A stretch of 64,000 bases of DNA from Corynebacterium jeikeium (GCF_028609885.1 NZ_CP063195.1:434001-498000); one strand, 5' to 3'. Counted from the stretch's first letter, positions 27,827-41,723 are shown. Notes: generated from the sequence alone by a model not told the origin. Numbers and translations: made by a program.

Positions 27827-27852
27827 GTTCTTCTTTGTGACGCCCTCAGTTG

Positions 27853-27860
27853 GCGTGTTG
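27853..27860. repeat. Target site duplication, left copy (GCGTGTTG)
   Basis: Exact 8-bp match to 29272-29279 flanking the IS1249-like element. Confidence 0.85.
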
Positions 27861-27919
27861 GGGTTAAGTAGCAAAAAGTGTGTCTGACTTTCAGCATTAT
27901 TACTGATCAGAACGGGTAA

Positions 27920-27960
27920 ATCGGGCGGATATAAGCATCAAGACCTTATATCCGCCCGAT
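27920..27960 (+). promoter_or_regulatory. Perfect 16-bp hairpin just before the transposase start
   Basis: ATCGGGCGGATATAAG (27920-27935) and its exact complement (27945-27960) flank a nine-base loop; the transposase GTG begins two bases later. In an RNA this stem would occlude ribosome entry or halt read-through transcription from outside the element, limiting transposase synthesis. Confidence 0.7.
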
Positions 27961-27962
27961 TA

Positions 27963-29213
27963 GTGTTCAATCCACCGGAATGGCACCCGCATGTGCTAAT
28001 CGGGGGTTGGTGTGCTTTCCGGGTGAGTAAAAACAGACCACGATGCCCGATATGCGCTGGGCAAATGAAGAAAAACGGAACCACTTCTAAAGGCACAACC
28101 AGGTGGCGATGCAAGGACCCGAACTGCTGCAGTTCCACGACACGAACCCGCACCGACCGCACGCAGGCCCGCGACTTTAAAGCCTTCGTCTCTTATGTCA
28201 CCTCCACAGCAACGTTGTCTGAACTCGCTCAGCAACAAGGGGTAAGCCGTTGGACACTTGACCGCCGATTCAAACCGTTCTGGCTCATCGACATCCCCAA
28301 CGACGGTGACCCACAGCGCGTCTACGACCAGATCTTCATCGACGGCACCTACACCGCCGCCGGATGCTTGCTCGTCGCAGCCAGCCACGACCACGTCATC
28401 GCATGGCACTGGACCAAACACGAAACCGCCCACGCCTACACGCAGCTACTCCGCAAAATCGCTGAGCCGCTCTGCGTCGTCCTCGACGGCGGACAAGGCG
28501 CACTTACTGCGATTAAAGCCTGCTGGCCGAACGCGATGATCCAACGATGCCTCGTCCATGCGCAACGCGTCATCCGCCGCTACACCACATCACGACCACG
28601 CACCGACGCCGGCAAAGCCATCTACGCCCTGGCGTTGAAACTGACCCGTATCACCACACTCGACCAGGCACGGGAGTGGACGCTGCGTCTGCACGACTTC
28701 GGACAGGTATTCAAAGCATTCCTCAACGAGAAAACGCCCGTGCCAAAAGAGCGCCGCACACTCAACAACCAGTGGGAATGGGCCCATCTGCGAGTTCGCA
28801 AGGCATACAACTCCCTGCTGCACCTCTCACGGAAAGGATGGCTGTTTACCTACCTGCAGCCACCACCGAATGCGCTTGAGCCTCAACGCTGGGCTTCAAC
28901 GACAAACAGTCTGGAAGGCGGCATCAACGCCCAGCTCAAACGCATCGCCGACGCGCATCGCGGCAGGTCCGGGGAACGCCAACGCAGAATGCTCGAGTGG
29001 TACCTGCACTCGAAAACGCAACTGCCTGACGACCCATTAAAGATCGCCAGGCAGTGCAATTTCGGCCAAGATCAACTCGCCAAAGTCAACGATCTTGTCG
29101 AAGAAGACCACAACAAAGCCGACCAGGAAACAGGCCGACCAGCCTTCTACGACAACGCTATCCCAACCGAGTACGAACACTCGATAGGAATCAGAAAAGG
29201 CCCCATGAAGTAA
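27963..29213 (+). CDS. IS1249-like transposase
   Basis: 416 residues, GTG start. A zinc-ribbon-like N-terminus (CPICAGQMKKNGTTSKG, then RWRCKDPNCC) and a helix-turn-helix (LSELAQQQGVSRWTLDRRF) precede a DDE-type core: DQIFIDGTYTAAGCLL holds the first Asp, CVVLDGGQGAL the second, CLVHAQRVIRR the C/D-H motif, and STTNSLEGGINAQLK the Glu, as in the MULE/IS256-like fold. It catalyses cut-and-paste or copy-out transposition of the element. The frame is intact. Confidence 0.88.
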   Translation: MFNPPEWHPHVLIGGWCAFRVSKNRPRCPICAGQMKKNGTTSKGTTRWRCKDPNCCSSTTRTRTDRTQARDFKAFVSYVTSTATLSELAQQQGVSRWTLDRRFKPFWLIDIPNDGDPQRVYDQIFIDGTYTAAGCLLVAASHDHVIAWHWTKHETAHAYTQLLRKIAEPLCVVLDGGQGALTAIKACWPNAMIQRCLVHAQRVIRRYTTSRPRTDAGKAIYALALKLTRITTLDQAREWTLRLHDFGQVFKAFLNEKTPVPKERRTLNNQWEWAHLRVRKAYNSLLHLSRKGWLFTYLQPPPNALEPQRWASTTNSLEGGINAQLKRIADAHRGRSGERQRRMLEWYLHSKTQLPDDPLKIARQCNFGQDQLAKVNDLVEEDHNKADQETGRPAFYDNAIPTEYEHSIGIRKGPMK

Positions 29214-29271
29214 CAAACGGTGTGCCCGCCCCGCAACACGCCGAGCGGACACACTTTTTGCTACTTAACCC

Positions 29272-29279
29272 GCGTGTTG
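29272..29279. repeat. Target site duplication, right copy (GCGTGTTG)
   Basis: Pairs with 27853-27860. Confidence 0.85.
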
Positions 29280-29434
29280 AGCATTTCAGCAAGGGTGTGA
29301 AGGTCTGCTGGAAACAGGGTTTGAACAGCTGATTTGCTTAAGAACTTTGAGACTGTGTAGAGTCTATTCTCGTGCAACGGACGGCTTAGACAAGTTGTTG
29401 TCTGGTCGTTTTATTTAGTTGCGCAGGCAAGATT

Positions 29435-29508
29435 GGCCCTGTGGCGCAGTTGGTTAGCGCGCCGCCCTGTCACGGCGGAGGTCGCGGGTTCAAGTCCCGT
29501 CAGGGTCG
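29435..29508 (+). tRNA. tRNA-Asp (anticodon GTC), second copy
   Basis: Same 74-base sequence as 27689-27762, but CCA is not encoded after it. Confidence 0.95.
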
Positions 29509-29544
29509 CTTCGATGTTCGAATCGGAAGCGGTCGGGCAACGAA

Positions 29545-29617
29545 GGCCAGATAGCTCAGTTGGTAGAGCGTTCGCCTGAAAAGTGAAAGGTCGCCGGTTC
29601 GATCCCGGCTCTGGCCA
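29545..29617 (+). tRNA. tRNA-Phe (anticodon GAA)
   Basis: Acceptor GGCCAGA/TCTGGCC, D-arm AGCTCAGTTGGTAGAGC, anticodon stem TTCGC/GTGAA with one G-U pair around loop CTGAAAA, T-arm GCCGGTTCGATCCCGGC; discriminator A. Confidence 0.94.
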
Positions 29618-29622
29618 CACTC

Positions 29623-29654
29623 AACCCCGGTAGCGGAAAGCTACCGGGGTTTTG
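29623..29654 (+). terminator. Terminator after tRNA-Phe
   Basis: AACCCCGGTAGC pairs exactly with GCTACCGGGGTT around GGAAA, followed by TTT. Confidence 0.85.
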
Positions 29655-29718
29655 CCGTAAGTACACTGGGTTTAGAAGCAAAATGCAGTAGTGGCAAGAG
29701 GAAGGGAGCTCCAGCACT

Positions 29719-30003
29719 ATGTCAGGCACCAAGAGCATCGTTCACGATCAAGCGCAGAGCCGCTTCGTCATCTACGTGGATGATCAGGAGGCAGGCTTCG
29801 CCGAGTACGTCCAGGAGGGCACCGTCCGCGATTTCAACCACACCGTCGTGGATCCGGAGTTCCGCGGCCAGGGACTGTCCAAGCCGCTTATCAGCGAGGC
29901 TCTGCTGGAGACCAAGGAGGAGGGGCTAGAGATTAAGGCCAGCTGCTCCGCTGTTAAGGCCTTCGTGGAGAAGAACCCGGACTTTAAGGAGCTGCTGGCC
30001 TAG
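29719..30003 (+). CDS. Small GNAT-fold acetyltransferase (YidJ/GTLF3A-like)
   Basis: 94 residues. FVIYVDDQEAGFAEYVQEG, then HTVVDPEFRGQGLSKPLISEAL with the acetyl-CoA loop RGQGLS, and IKASCSAVKAFVEKNPDF. These are the features of the short one-domain GNAT family found in many bacteria, where the Cys in the C-terminal third (ASCS) is conserved. The substrate is not known. AGGAAGGGAG lies about 15 bases before the start. Confidence 0.8.
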   Translation: MSGTKSIVHDQAQSRFVIYVDDQEAGFAEYVQEGTVRDFNHTVVDPEFRGQGLSKPLISEALLETKEEGLEIKASCSAVKAFVEKNPDFKELLA

Positions 30004-30015
30004 TCGGCTGCGCGC

Positions 30016-30600
30016 TTAGATATTGTTCTGCATGTCGTCGACCCACTTCACGGCGTCGACGAGCGGGGTGTTCTGGTCGGGCTTGCGGGGGCGGATCTTC
30101 GCCGGGATGCCCGTCAAGATGGAATTCGGGGGAGCATCTTTGGTCACCACAGCGTTGGCGCCGATCGCGGAGCCCTCGCCGATAGTGATGGGCCCCAGTA
30201 CCTTCGCACCTGCGCCGATCATCACTCCGTTGCCGATGGTGGGGTGGCGCTTGCGCTGTACCAGTTCGGAGCCTCCGAGCGTTACGCCGTGGTAGAGCAT
30301 GACGTCATCGCCGATCTCTGCGGTCTCGCCGATGACCACACCCATTCCGTGGTCGATAAAGAATCTGCGGCCGATGGTGGCGCCCGGGTGGATTTCGATG
30401 CCAGTAAACCCGCGGGTCGCTTGGCTAATGATGCGCGCGATGCCACGGTGCCCGCGCTTCCACAGTGCGTGGGATACGCGGTGTGCCCAGATGGCGTGCA
30501 GCCCGGAGTACACAATGGCGTTTTCTACGTCTCCGCGTGCTGCCGGGTCGTGTTCGCGGGCATTGGCCAGATCTTCGCGGATGCGTCCAAGAATGCTCAA
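30016..30600 (-). CDS. cysE: Serine O-acetyltransferase
   Basis: 194 residues, short form of CysE (EpsC/SAT). The left-handed beta-helix hexapeptide repeats are evident from [44 protein letters not shown] onward; catalytic Asp-His are in FIDHGMG and the second His in LYHGVTLG. It makes O-acetylserine for CysK. The start reads TTG at 30600 in an [11 protein letters not shown] context. The product's partner cysK lies upstream on the same strand, 174 bases away. Confidence 0.92.
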   Translation of the reverse strand: MSILGRIREDLANAREHDPAARGDVENAIVYSGLHAIWAHRVSHALWKRGHRGIARIISQATRGFTGIEIHPGATIGRRFFIDHGMGVVIGETAEIGDDVMLYHGVTLGGSELVQRKRHPTIGNGVMIGAGAKVLGPITIGEGSAIGANAVVTKDAPPNSILTGIPAKIRPRKPDQNTPLVDAVKWVDDMQNNI

Positions 30601-30661
30601 CGGTGTGGTCTTTCGGTTGGTTGGGTATCGGCTAGAAAGCTTTTGCAGCCACTATAACGAG

Positions 30662-30709
30662 AAGGCGCTGCCCCCTATTCCACCGCTGGGTGGAAAGGTG
30701 GTAGCGCCT
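30662..30709 (-). terminator. Hairpin between cysK and cysE
   Basis: GGCGCT/AGCGCC outer stem and TTCCACC/GGTGGAA inner stem. No clear T-run on the minus strand; it may attenuate read-through from cysK into cysE. Confidence 0.45.
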
Positions 30710-30774
30710 ACTTGCCTGCAGCTACTAGCTGCTGGGCAGCCGCCACTTGAGTGCGGCCGACTGCCAGAGCTGAA

Positions 30775-31710
30775 TTAGTCACGCAGGTCGTCGAACAGCA
30801 GGGTGGAGACGTAGCGCTCGCCGAAGTCGGGAACGATGACGACGATGGTCTTGCCTTCGTTCTCTTCCTTCTGAGCTTCCTGCACGGCTGCCCATACGGC
30901 TGCACCGGAGGAGATGCCGGACAGGATGCCCTCGGAGACAGCCAGCTCGCGGGCGGTCTTGGTTGCGTTCTCCAGCGGAGCGTCCACTACGCGATCCAGG
31001 ATGTCCTTGTTCAGGTTCTCCGGGAAGAAGTTGGTGCCCAGACCCTGGATCTTGTGCGGGCCGAAGCGGCCTTCGGTCAGTAGCGGGGAGTCCGCCGGTT
31101 CCACGCCGACGATCTCGATCTTGTCGTTCTTCTCCTTCAGGTACTTAGCTGCACCGGAGATGGTGCCGCCGGTGCCTACGCCGGCAACGAAGATGTCTAC
31201 TTCACCGTCGGTGTCCTCCCAGATTTCCGGGCCGGTGGTGTTGTAGTGAATCTCCGGGTTCGCCGGGTTGGCGAACTGGCGAGCCAGGATTGCGTTGTCG
31301 GTGTTCTCGACGATCTCGTTGGCCTTGTCGACCGCGCCCTGCATGCCGGCAGACCCCGGGGTCAGGACGAGCTCAGCGCCCAGAGCACGCAGCATGATGC
31401 GACGCTCGTTGGACATGGTTTCCGGCATGGTCAAGACGACCTTGTAACCCTTTGCAGCGCCGACCATAGCCAGCGCGATACCGGTGTTTCCGGAGGTTGC
31501 CTCAACGATGGTGCCGCCTGGCTTGAGGGTGCCGTCCTTCTCGGCTGCTTCAATGATGGCCTTACCGATGCGGTCCTTCACGGAGTTAGCCGGGTTAAAA
31601 GCCTCTAGCTTCAGCAGCACGTTGGCTTTCAGGCCTTCGCCGTATGCGCCTAGCTTGACTAGCGGGGTTCCGCCGATGAGGTCGGTGATGTTGTTGTAAG
31701 TTTTCGCCAT
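30775..31710 (-). CDS. cysK: Cysteine synthase A (O-acetylserine sulfhydrylase)
   Basis: 311 residues. The PLP lysine is in PANSVKDRIGKAII, the substrate loop EATSGNTGIALAMVGA and the phosphate-binding GVGTGGTISG are all present. It combines O-acetylserine with sulfide to form cysteine. AAAGGATC precedes the ATG. A McbR-type operator is centred 28 bases before the start codon, and cysE follows. Confidence 0.96.
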   Translation of the reverse strand: MAKTYNNITDLIGGTPLVKLGAYGEGLKANVLLKLEAFNPANSVKDRIGKAIIEAAEKDGTLKPGGTIVEATSGNTGIALAMVGAAKGYKVVLTMPETMSNERRIMLRALGAELVLTPGSAGMQGAVDKANEIVENTDNAILARQFANPANPEIHYNTTGPEIWEDTDGEVDIFVAGVGTGGTISGAAKYLKEKNDKIEIVGVEPADSPLLTEGRFGPHKIQGLGTNFFPENLNKDILDRVVDAPLENATKTARELAVSEGILSGISSGAAVWAAVQEAQKEENEGKTIVVIVPDFGERYVSTLLFDDLRD

Positions 31711-31729
31711 TGGGGTGATCCTTTCATTC

Positions 31730-31745
31730 TAGACTGATCGGTCTA
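31730..31745. promoter_or_regulatory. McbR-type operator TAGAC-N6-GTCTA upstream of cysK
   Basis: TAGAC (31730-31734), six bases, GTCTA (31741-31745): an exact match to the binding motif of McbR, the TetR-type repressor of sulfur-amino-acid genes in Corynebacterium glutamicum. It lies 20-35 bases upstream of the cysK ATG. Confidence 0.8.
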
Positions 31746-31902
31746 TACCGGGAAGTCTACACCTCTGTGGCGCTGGATACCACTGTCCATTTACTCCGTT
31801 AGTTTGAACTCGCTGTTTGCAGGCGCGTTTTGATTCTTAAAGACGCCCTTACGCCCCGAGCTTCGCCAGATTCTCAGGCACGGCAGCAGGGGATTTGGTT
31901 CA

Positions 31903-32700
31903 ATGGCAAGCATGACTACCGAAAACCAGACTTATGAAAACATCAAGGTGGCTGTTCAAGGTGCCGTTGCGACCATCACCCTGGACCGTCCGAAGGCTCT
32001 TAACGCACTGAACAGCGCAGTCCTTTCTGAGATTATTCCGGCAGCGGAGGCGTTGGATGCGGATCCTCAGGTCGGTGCCATCGTCATTACCGGCAGTGAA
32101 AAGGCTTTCGCCGCTGGCGCGGATATCAAGGAAATGAAGGATGAAACCTACCCAGAGGTGGCAGAAAAGCGTCTGTTCGGCGATTGGGAGAAACTGGCGC
32201 AACTGAAGACCCCGCTGATCACCGCTGTATCCGGTTTTGCCTTGGGTGGCGGCTGCGAGCTGGCGATGCTCGGCGATATTCTGTTGGCCAGTGAGTCTGC
32301 AAAGTTTGGCCAGCCGGAGATCACACTGGGCATCATCCCGGGAATGGGTGGTACCCAACGCCTGACCCGCGCAGTGGGGAAGTACAAAGCGATGGACCTG
32401 ATCCTCACAGGCCGCATGATGGATGCCGAGGAGGCTGAGCGCAGCGGCCTAGTATCCCGTGTGCTCCCGGCAGAGGGGTTCGCTGAGGAGGTGCAGAAGG
32501 TAGCAGCCAAGGTGGCAAGCATGTCCCATGTTGCAACGGCTGCCGCGACGGAGATGGTGGACGAGGCCTACCGCTCCACTCTCGAGGAGGGCGTGGAGGC
32601 GGAGCGCCAGCAGTTCTGGCGCCTCTTTGGCACCGCCGACCAGAAGGAAGGCATGGCCGCTTTCGTGGAGAAGCGCAAGCCGGAGTGGCAGCACCGCTAA
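31903..32700 (+). CDS. echA: Enoyl-CoA hydratase (crotonase family)
   Basis: 265 residues; ATG at 31903 or 31912. Crotonase motifs: ALNALNSAVLSEI, FAAGADIKEMKDETYPEV (oxyanion hole, CoA loop), AVSGFALGGGCELAMLGDILLAS and FGQPEITLGIIPGMGGTQRLTRAVGK, with both catalytic Glu residues (CEL and QPEITLG) present. The likely reaction is hydration of trans-2-enoyl-CoA in fatty acid beta-oxidation. It is followed within 40 bases by a DUF2505 gene. Confidence 0.9.
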   Translation: MASMTTENQTYENIKVAVQGAVATITLDRPKALNALNSAVLSEIIPAAEALDADPQVGAIVITGSEKAFAAGADIKEMKDETYPEVAEKRLFGDWEKLAQLKTPLITAVSGFALGGGCELAMLGDILLASESAKFGQPEITLGIIPGMGGTQRLTRAVGKYKAMDLILTGRMMDAEEAERSGLVSRVLPAEGFAEEVQKVAAKVASMSHVATAAATEMVDEAYRSTLEEGVEAERQQFWRLFGTADQKEGMAAFVEKRKPEWQHR

Positions 32701-32738
32701 CCGCGCCGCCAGGCATCATTCCTGGCACAATTGCGACT

Positions 32739-33278
32739 ATGTCACATTCGAAGCAAGTCAACCGCACCATTGACCTGTCCATTCGCGACGTTTACGAAGT
32801 CGTTTCCGGCGAGACTTTCCTGCTGACCGTCGAGGGAATGGTGGAGCAAACGGAGTCCCAGATCATCGAAGCCGAGCGGGAGGTTCTACCCGATGGTCGG
32901 GTATGGGCGCGGGTTGGCGTGAGGGCGTCACAAAAAGAGCTAGAAGAGCTCTCCAAAGACGGTCAGGCGCCCATTGCCTATCAAGAGACCTATGTATCGC
33001 GTCCGGATGAGACTGGCGCTTTCGAGATGAAATCCACGATGGATTTGCCGATGAAGATGGGGACTATGGATACCCATTTTGTCTACGCTCCCGTCGTGGA
33101 TGGTGTGCCAGAGGACGCAGTGCAAACGGGTCCCACGCAGACCGTGGTTGAGGCGATCTTGACCGCAGACGTGTCTGTGCCATTGATCGCAGGAAAGCTC
33201 GAGAAGCACCTATTGAAGGCTGCCGACAAGACGGTGGATAACAGTTTGGCGCGCATCAAAAACCTAGCCAGCGCTTAA
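32739..33278 (+). CDS. DUF2505 protein (START-like)
   Basis: 179 residues from ATG at 32739; the longer frame overlaps the hydratase end. The N-terminus MSHSKQVNRTIDLSIRDVYEVVSG and the C-terminus VSVPLIAGKLEKHLLKAADKTVDNSLARIKN match DUF2505, actinobacterial proteins related to the SRPBCC/START lipid-binding fold. No ribosome site is obvious, so it may be leaderless or coupled. The function is unknown; a hydrophobic ligand is a guess from the fold. Confidence 0.75.
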   Translation: MSHSKQVNRTIDLSIRDVYEVVSGETFLLTVEGMVEQTESQIIEAEREVLPDGRVWARVGVRASQKELEELSKDGQAPIAYQETYVSRPDETGAFEMKSTMDLPMKMGTMDTHFVYAPVVDGVPEDAVQTGPTQTVVEAILTADVSVPLIAGKLEKHLLKAADKTVDNSLARIKNLASA

Positions 33279-33353
33279 GTTTCTCTGAGTTTTGTCCCTT
33301 GATAGCCCCGATAAGGCCGCTCGGATTCCCATCCCTTTTTGCGAATACGAGCA

Positions 33354-33393
33354 TGGGGGCAGTTTTGGGGGTAGCAAGGGGGTGAACTATACT
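33354..33393 (+). promoter_or_regulatory. ramA promoter with three RamA-type G-runs
   Basis: TGGGGGC (33354-33360), TGGGGGT (33366-33372) and AGGGGGT (33377-33383) fit the RamA site (A/C/T)G4-6(T/C), at 12- and 11-nt steps, over the -35 region of a promoter with -10 TATACT (33388-33393). Autoregulation is inferred. Confidence 0.7.
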
Positions 33394-33460
33394 CCCTCTC
33401 ACACGACGTCTTAGCTCTTCGAGGGCAGGCGCCACGGGTCAAGTTTGAGGAGTGAACCAG

Positions 33461-34318
33461 GTGGACCAGCAGCGGCAACGCGATGACGACGATGTCATCA
33501 TTTCTGCGCTGAATTCTCTAAAGAACGCGACCGGGATCCCGGTAACCATGTATGCCACGAGCTCGGCTGACGGAAAACTCCGGATCTCCAAATGGGTGGG
33601 TCTGCGCACGCCGGCACTACACAACCTGGAGATCGCGCCGGGTGCTGGTGTTGGCGGGCGCGTAGTGACTACCCGCCGCCCCGTGGGCGTGTCCGATTAC
33701 ACCCGTGCGAAGGCCATCAGCCACGACTTCGATCGCCACATCCGCGACGAGGGTCTGCACTCCGTTGTTGCAGTGCCTGTGATTGTGAAGCGGGAGGTTA
33801 GGGGAGTTCTCTACGCTGGTGTTCACTCGCGGGCTCGCATGGGCGACAAGGTGCTCGAAGAAGTAACCATGACTGCTCGCTGCCTGGAACAAGATATTGC
33901 GGTCAATGAGGCGCTGCGCACTAATGATGCTGGGCGGGGTGCGGCCGCGGGAGCGTCTGCGAACAAGCAGGTGCGATCGATGTCCGGTGCGGAATGGGAG
34001 CAGGTGCGCGCTACGCACAGCAAGCTGCGCATGCTCGCCAACCGCGTAGATGACGATGACCTGCGTCGCGACCTCGAAGTGCTGTGCGACCAGATGGTTT
34101 CCCCAGTGCGCGTGAAGCAGACCACCAAGCTTTCAGCGCGCGAGCTCGACGTACTGGCCTGCGTGGCGCTGGGCCACACGAACGTGGAGGCTGCAGCCGA
34201 GATGGGTATCGGCGCGGAGACCGTGAAGAGCTACCTACGCTCCGTGATGCGCAAGCTCGGTGCGCACACTCGCTACGAAGCGGTAAACGCCGCGCGACGT
34301 ATCGGCGCATTGCCCTGA
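33461..34318 (+). CDS. ramA: RamA-type LuxR/GAF transcriptional regulator of acetate and carbon metabolism
   Basis: 285 residues from GTG at 33461; GAGGAG eight bases before decides this start over the GTG at 33452. The N-terminal half is GAF-like: LNSLKNATGIPVTMYATSS, SKWVGLRTPALHNLEI, GVGGRVVTTRRPVGVSDYTRA. The C-terminal LuxR helix-turn-helix reads LSARELDVLACVALGHTNVEAAAEMGIGAETVKSYLRSVMRKLGAHTRYEAV. It closely resembles C. glutamicum RamA, which activates acetate, ethanol and glyoxylate genes. RamA-type sites cover its own promoter. Confidence 0.9.
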   Translation: MDQQRQRDDDDVIISALNSLKNATGIPVTMYATSSADGKLRISKWVGLRTPALHNLEIAPGAGVGGRVVTTRRPVGVSDYTRAKAISHDFDRHIRDEGLHSVVAVPVIVKREVRGVLYAGVHSRARMGDKVLEEVTMTARCLEQDIAVNEALRTNDAGRGAAAGASANKQVRSMSGAEWEQVRATHSKLRMLANRVDDDDLRRDLEVLCDQMVSPVRVKQTTKLSARELDVLACVALGHTNVEAAAEMGIGAETVKSYLRSVMRKLGAHTRYEAVNAARRIGALP

Positions 34319-34363
34319 TATCAATTCTGCGAGGCCCTCGAGTAGCTTCAAGCAGCTCTAAAC

Positions 34364-34397
34364 AATCGCTCCGCTTTGCGCGGGGCGATTTTTTTAT
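34364..34397 (+). terminator. Terminator between ramA and murA
   Basis: AATCGCTCCGC pairs with GCGGGGCGATT around TTTGC, followed by seven T residues. murA starts 12 bases later, so it overlaps the murA leader. Confidence 0.75.
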
Positions 34398-34409
34398 AGG
34401 CTGGGTGGC

Positions 34410-35666
34410 GTGAAAGACAGCTTCGTAGTGACAGGTGGAACCAGACTGCAGGGCGCCATCAAGGTATCCGGCGCCAAGAACAGCGTGCTTAAGCTAATGT
34501 CGGCGGCGCTTTTAGCACCCGGAACCACCACGTTGACCAATTGCCCCGAAATCGCCGACGTGCCCTACATGGCAGAAGTTCTGCGTGGCCTGGGTTGTGA
34601 GGTGGAGCTCGATGGCGACGTCGTGCGCATCACGACCCCGGAGAGTATCGAGTACAACGCAGACTTTGAGGCCGTGCGTCAGTTCCGTGCCTCCGTTGCT
34701 GTGCTGGGGCCGCTAACCTCGCGATGCCACAAGGCGCGGGTTGCTCTTCCCGGTGGTGACGCCATCGGTTCCCGTCCCCTCGATATGCACCAATCTGGTC
34801 TAGAGCTGCTGGGTGCAACCACCAAGATCGAACACGGTTGCCTGGTCGCCGAGGCTGAAGAACTTCGTGGTGCACAAATCAAGCTGGACTTCCCGTCGGT
34901 GGGTGCAACAGAAAACATTCTGACCGCCGCGGTGCTGGCGGAGGGCACAACCACGCTGGACAATGCGGCTCGGGAGCCGGAGATCGTGGATCTGTGCAAC
35001 ATGCTGGTAGCGATGGGCGCCAAGATCGACGGTGCCGGTTCCAACACCATCACCGTGGAAGGTGTGGACCGGCTGAACCCGGTGGATCACGAGGTTGTCG
35101 GCGATCGAATTGTCGCTGGCACTTGGGCGTATGCGGCCGCGATGACGCGAGGAGACATTACAGTCGGCGGTATCGATCCACAGCACTTGCACCTGGTCCT
35201 GGAGAAGCTAAAGCTCGCCGGCGCCCAGGTTGAGACTTATCCGACTGGCTTTAGGGTGGTGCAGAACGAACGCCCCAAGGCGGTGGACTACCAAACGCTA
35301 CCTTTCCCCGGATTCCCAACTGATCTGCAGCCGATGGCGATTGCACTGTGCACGGTCAGCGAGGGGATGAGCGTGATCACGGAGAATATCTTTGAGTCCC
35401 GTTTCCGATTTGTTGACGAGATGATGCGCTTGGGTGCAGATGCCAGCATCGACGGCCACCACGTAGTTATTCGGGGCAGAGAGCAGCTTTCCTCTGCGCC
35501 AGTGTGGAGCTCCGACATTCGTGCGGGCGCAGGCCTAGTACTAGCCGGCCTGGTAGCGGATGGAAAGACTGAAGTGCACGACGTGTACCACATCGATCGC
35601 GGTTACCCGGAGTTCCCGGAACAGCTGCGCTCGCTCGGGGCGGAAGTGGAGCGCGTGCAGCGCTAG
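34410..35666 (+). CDS. murA: UDP-N-acetylglucosamine 1-carboxyvinyltransferase
   Basis: 418 residues with GTG start. [22 protein letters not shown] at the N-terminus and [23 protein letters not shown] in the centre are typical of MurA, the first committed enzyme of peptidoglycan synthesis. The catalytic loop reads [16 protein letters not shown]: residue 117 is Asp where most bacteria have the fosfomycin-alkylated Cys. Mycobacteria have the same Asp, so the enzyme should be active and insensitive to fosfomycin. Confidence 0.95.
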   Translation: MKDSFVVTGGTRLQGAIKVSGAKNSVLKLMSAALLAPGTTTLTNCPEIADVPYMAEVLRGLGCEVELDGDVVRITTPESIEYNADFEAVRQFRASVAVLGPLTSRCHKARVALPGGDAIGSRPLDMHQSGLELLGATTKIEHGCLVAEAEELRGAQIKLDFPSVGATENILTAAVLAEGTTTLDNAAREPEIVDLCNMLVAMGAKIDGAGSNTITVEGVDRLNPVDHEVVGDRIVAGTWAYAAAMTRGDITVGGIDPQHLHLVLEKLKLAGAQVETYPTGFRVVQNERPKAVDYQTLPFPGFPTDLQPMAIALCTVSEGMSVITENIFESRFRFVDEMMRLGADASIDGHHVVIRGREQLSSAPVWSSDIRAGAGLVLAGLVADGKTEVHDVYHIDRGYPEFPEQLRSLGAEVERVQR

Positions 35667-36422
35667 AAGGCTGTAAGCGAGGGGCTAAGCCTCTCGGACG
35701 CCTGGAACGCCCCTCAAGTGTGTTGCCGACACTTTATAAAAACCACCTCTGGCCTGCGGGTTTGTGTTTGTTGTGGGGTGTGTGTACATTAATCCAAGTC
35801 AGCGCGACACGGCGCCGCGAGTTACACACTCTCGGAACGCTGGAGGTCATAAGCGTCTGGCTAATCATTTTGAAGCTGTAAAAACAGTTCGTGTGTGCGA
35901 GTGCAGCGGGTTGTTTACCGGGAATTTGCTCTATTTTCACGGTTGCTTTACACTCGTAATCCGTCGCAACGTGGCTGCCACTGTGTGGTGTGTTTGTTGT
36001 GTGCGTAGGTTGTTTGAGAACTCAATAGCGTGATGAACCAAGTTTAGATACTTTGTTGACCAACCTTTGTGTTGATTCTGATGCATTGTATGTCTGTTCA
36101 CTTTTTTGTGACTTGTTTCAGTGCTCCACTGGCCCCTATGGATTGTGGGTTGGTGGTGGTTACGCCAGCGTGGTTTTAACGTCTCCACGATATGTAATGT
36201 GCGTATCCCAACGAGAGGTGCCTTTTTCTTACGGGTGCTTGTTGGGCTGATAAATAGTTTTGGAAAGTTGTGGATGTATGTTGTGTCTGATCAATAGCCG
36301 GCGAGACTGTTTGAGTGTTGTTGGTGTTGGTTGATGTGATTTATTTATCCTTTTTTCAATTCTTTTGTCAGTAATTTTTTGTTTGCCTGGTTTTCAGGCT
36401 CACCATGTGTCTGATGACAGTT
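35667..36422 (+). promoter_or_regulatory. rRNA operon promoter and leader
   Basis: No gene. A promoter with TTGCTC (35926-35931), 17 bases and TACACT (35949-35954) is the best candidate; others may lie upstream. TTGTTTGAGAACTCAATAG at about 36009-36027 is the conserved actinobacterial leader block (boxA/B region), and its core TTGTTTGAGAACT recurs in the 16S-23S spacer at about 38226. The last 300 bases are T/G-rich and should form the 16S processing stem. Confidence 0.65.
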
Positions 36423-41430
<5,008 letters not shown>

Positions 41431-41584
41431 AAGCCACTTTTGTTGTGTGGTTGTTGCTGAGACGATTTCGGATTGTCGCTAAATTGTGCTCGCGTCTGTT
41501 ATGCAGTGTCTGGAACGGCACTACACACCAGTAAGCCCCGGTTGTGGGGTTTGGTTGGGTGTGTGTTTTGTTCTGTTGTGGTTT

Positions 41585-41702
41585 GTCGGTGGTTGTTAGC
41601 GGTGGGGTCACGCCCGGTCCCTTTCCGAACCCGGAAGCTAAGCCTACCTGCGCTGATGGTACTGCACCTGGGAGGGTGTGGGAGAGTAAGTCACCGCCGG
41701 CA
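41585..41702 (+). rRNA. rrf: 5S ribosomal RNA
   Basis: Terminal stem TCGGTGG / CCACCGCCGG-type pairing, with GGTCCCTTTCCGAACCCGGAAGCTAAG in the conserved position. About 118 bases. Confidence 0.92.
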
Positions 41703-41723
41703 CTAAAACTATATAGAGAGGCC

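Larger units (their letters stand above)
27861..29271 (+). mobile_element. IS1249-like insertion sequence (IS256 superfamily), complete, 1411 bp
   Basis: Terminal inverted repeats of about 24 bp begin GGGTTAAGTAGCAAAAAGTG on the left (27861-27884) and match the complement of the right end (29248-29271). The element is flanked by an exact 8-bp duplication GCGTGTTG, the size made by IS256-type transposition. One intact transposase gene fills it. It landed between the two tRNA-Asp genes. Intact ends, frame and duplication suggest a recent insertion. Confidence 0.9.
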
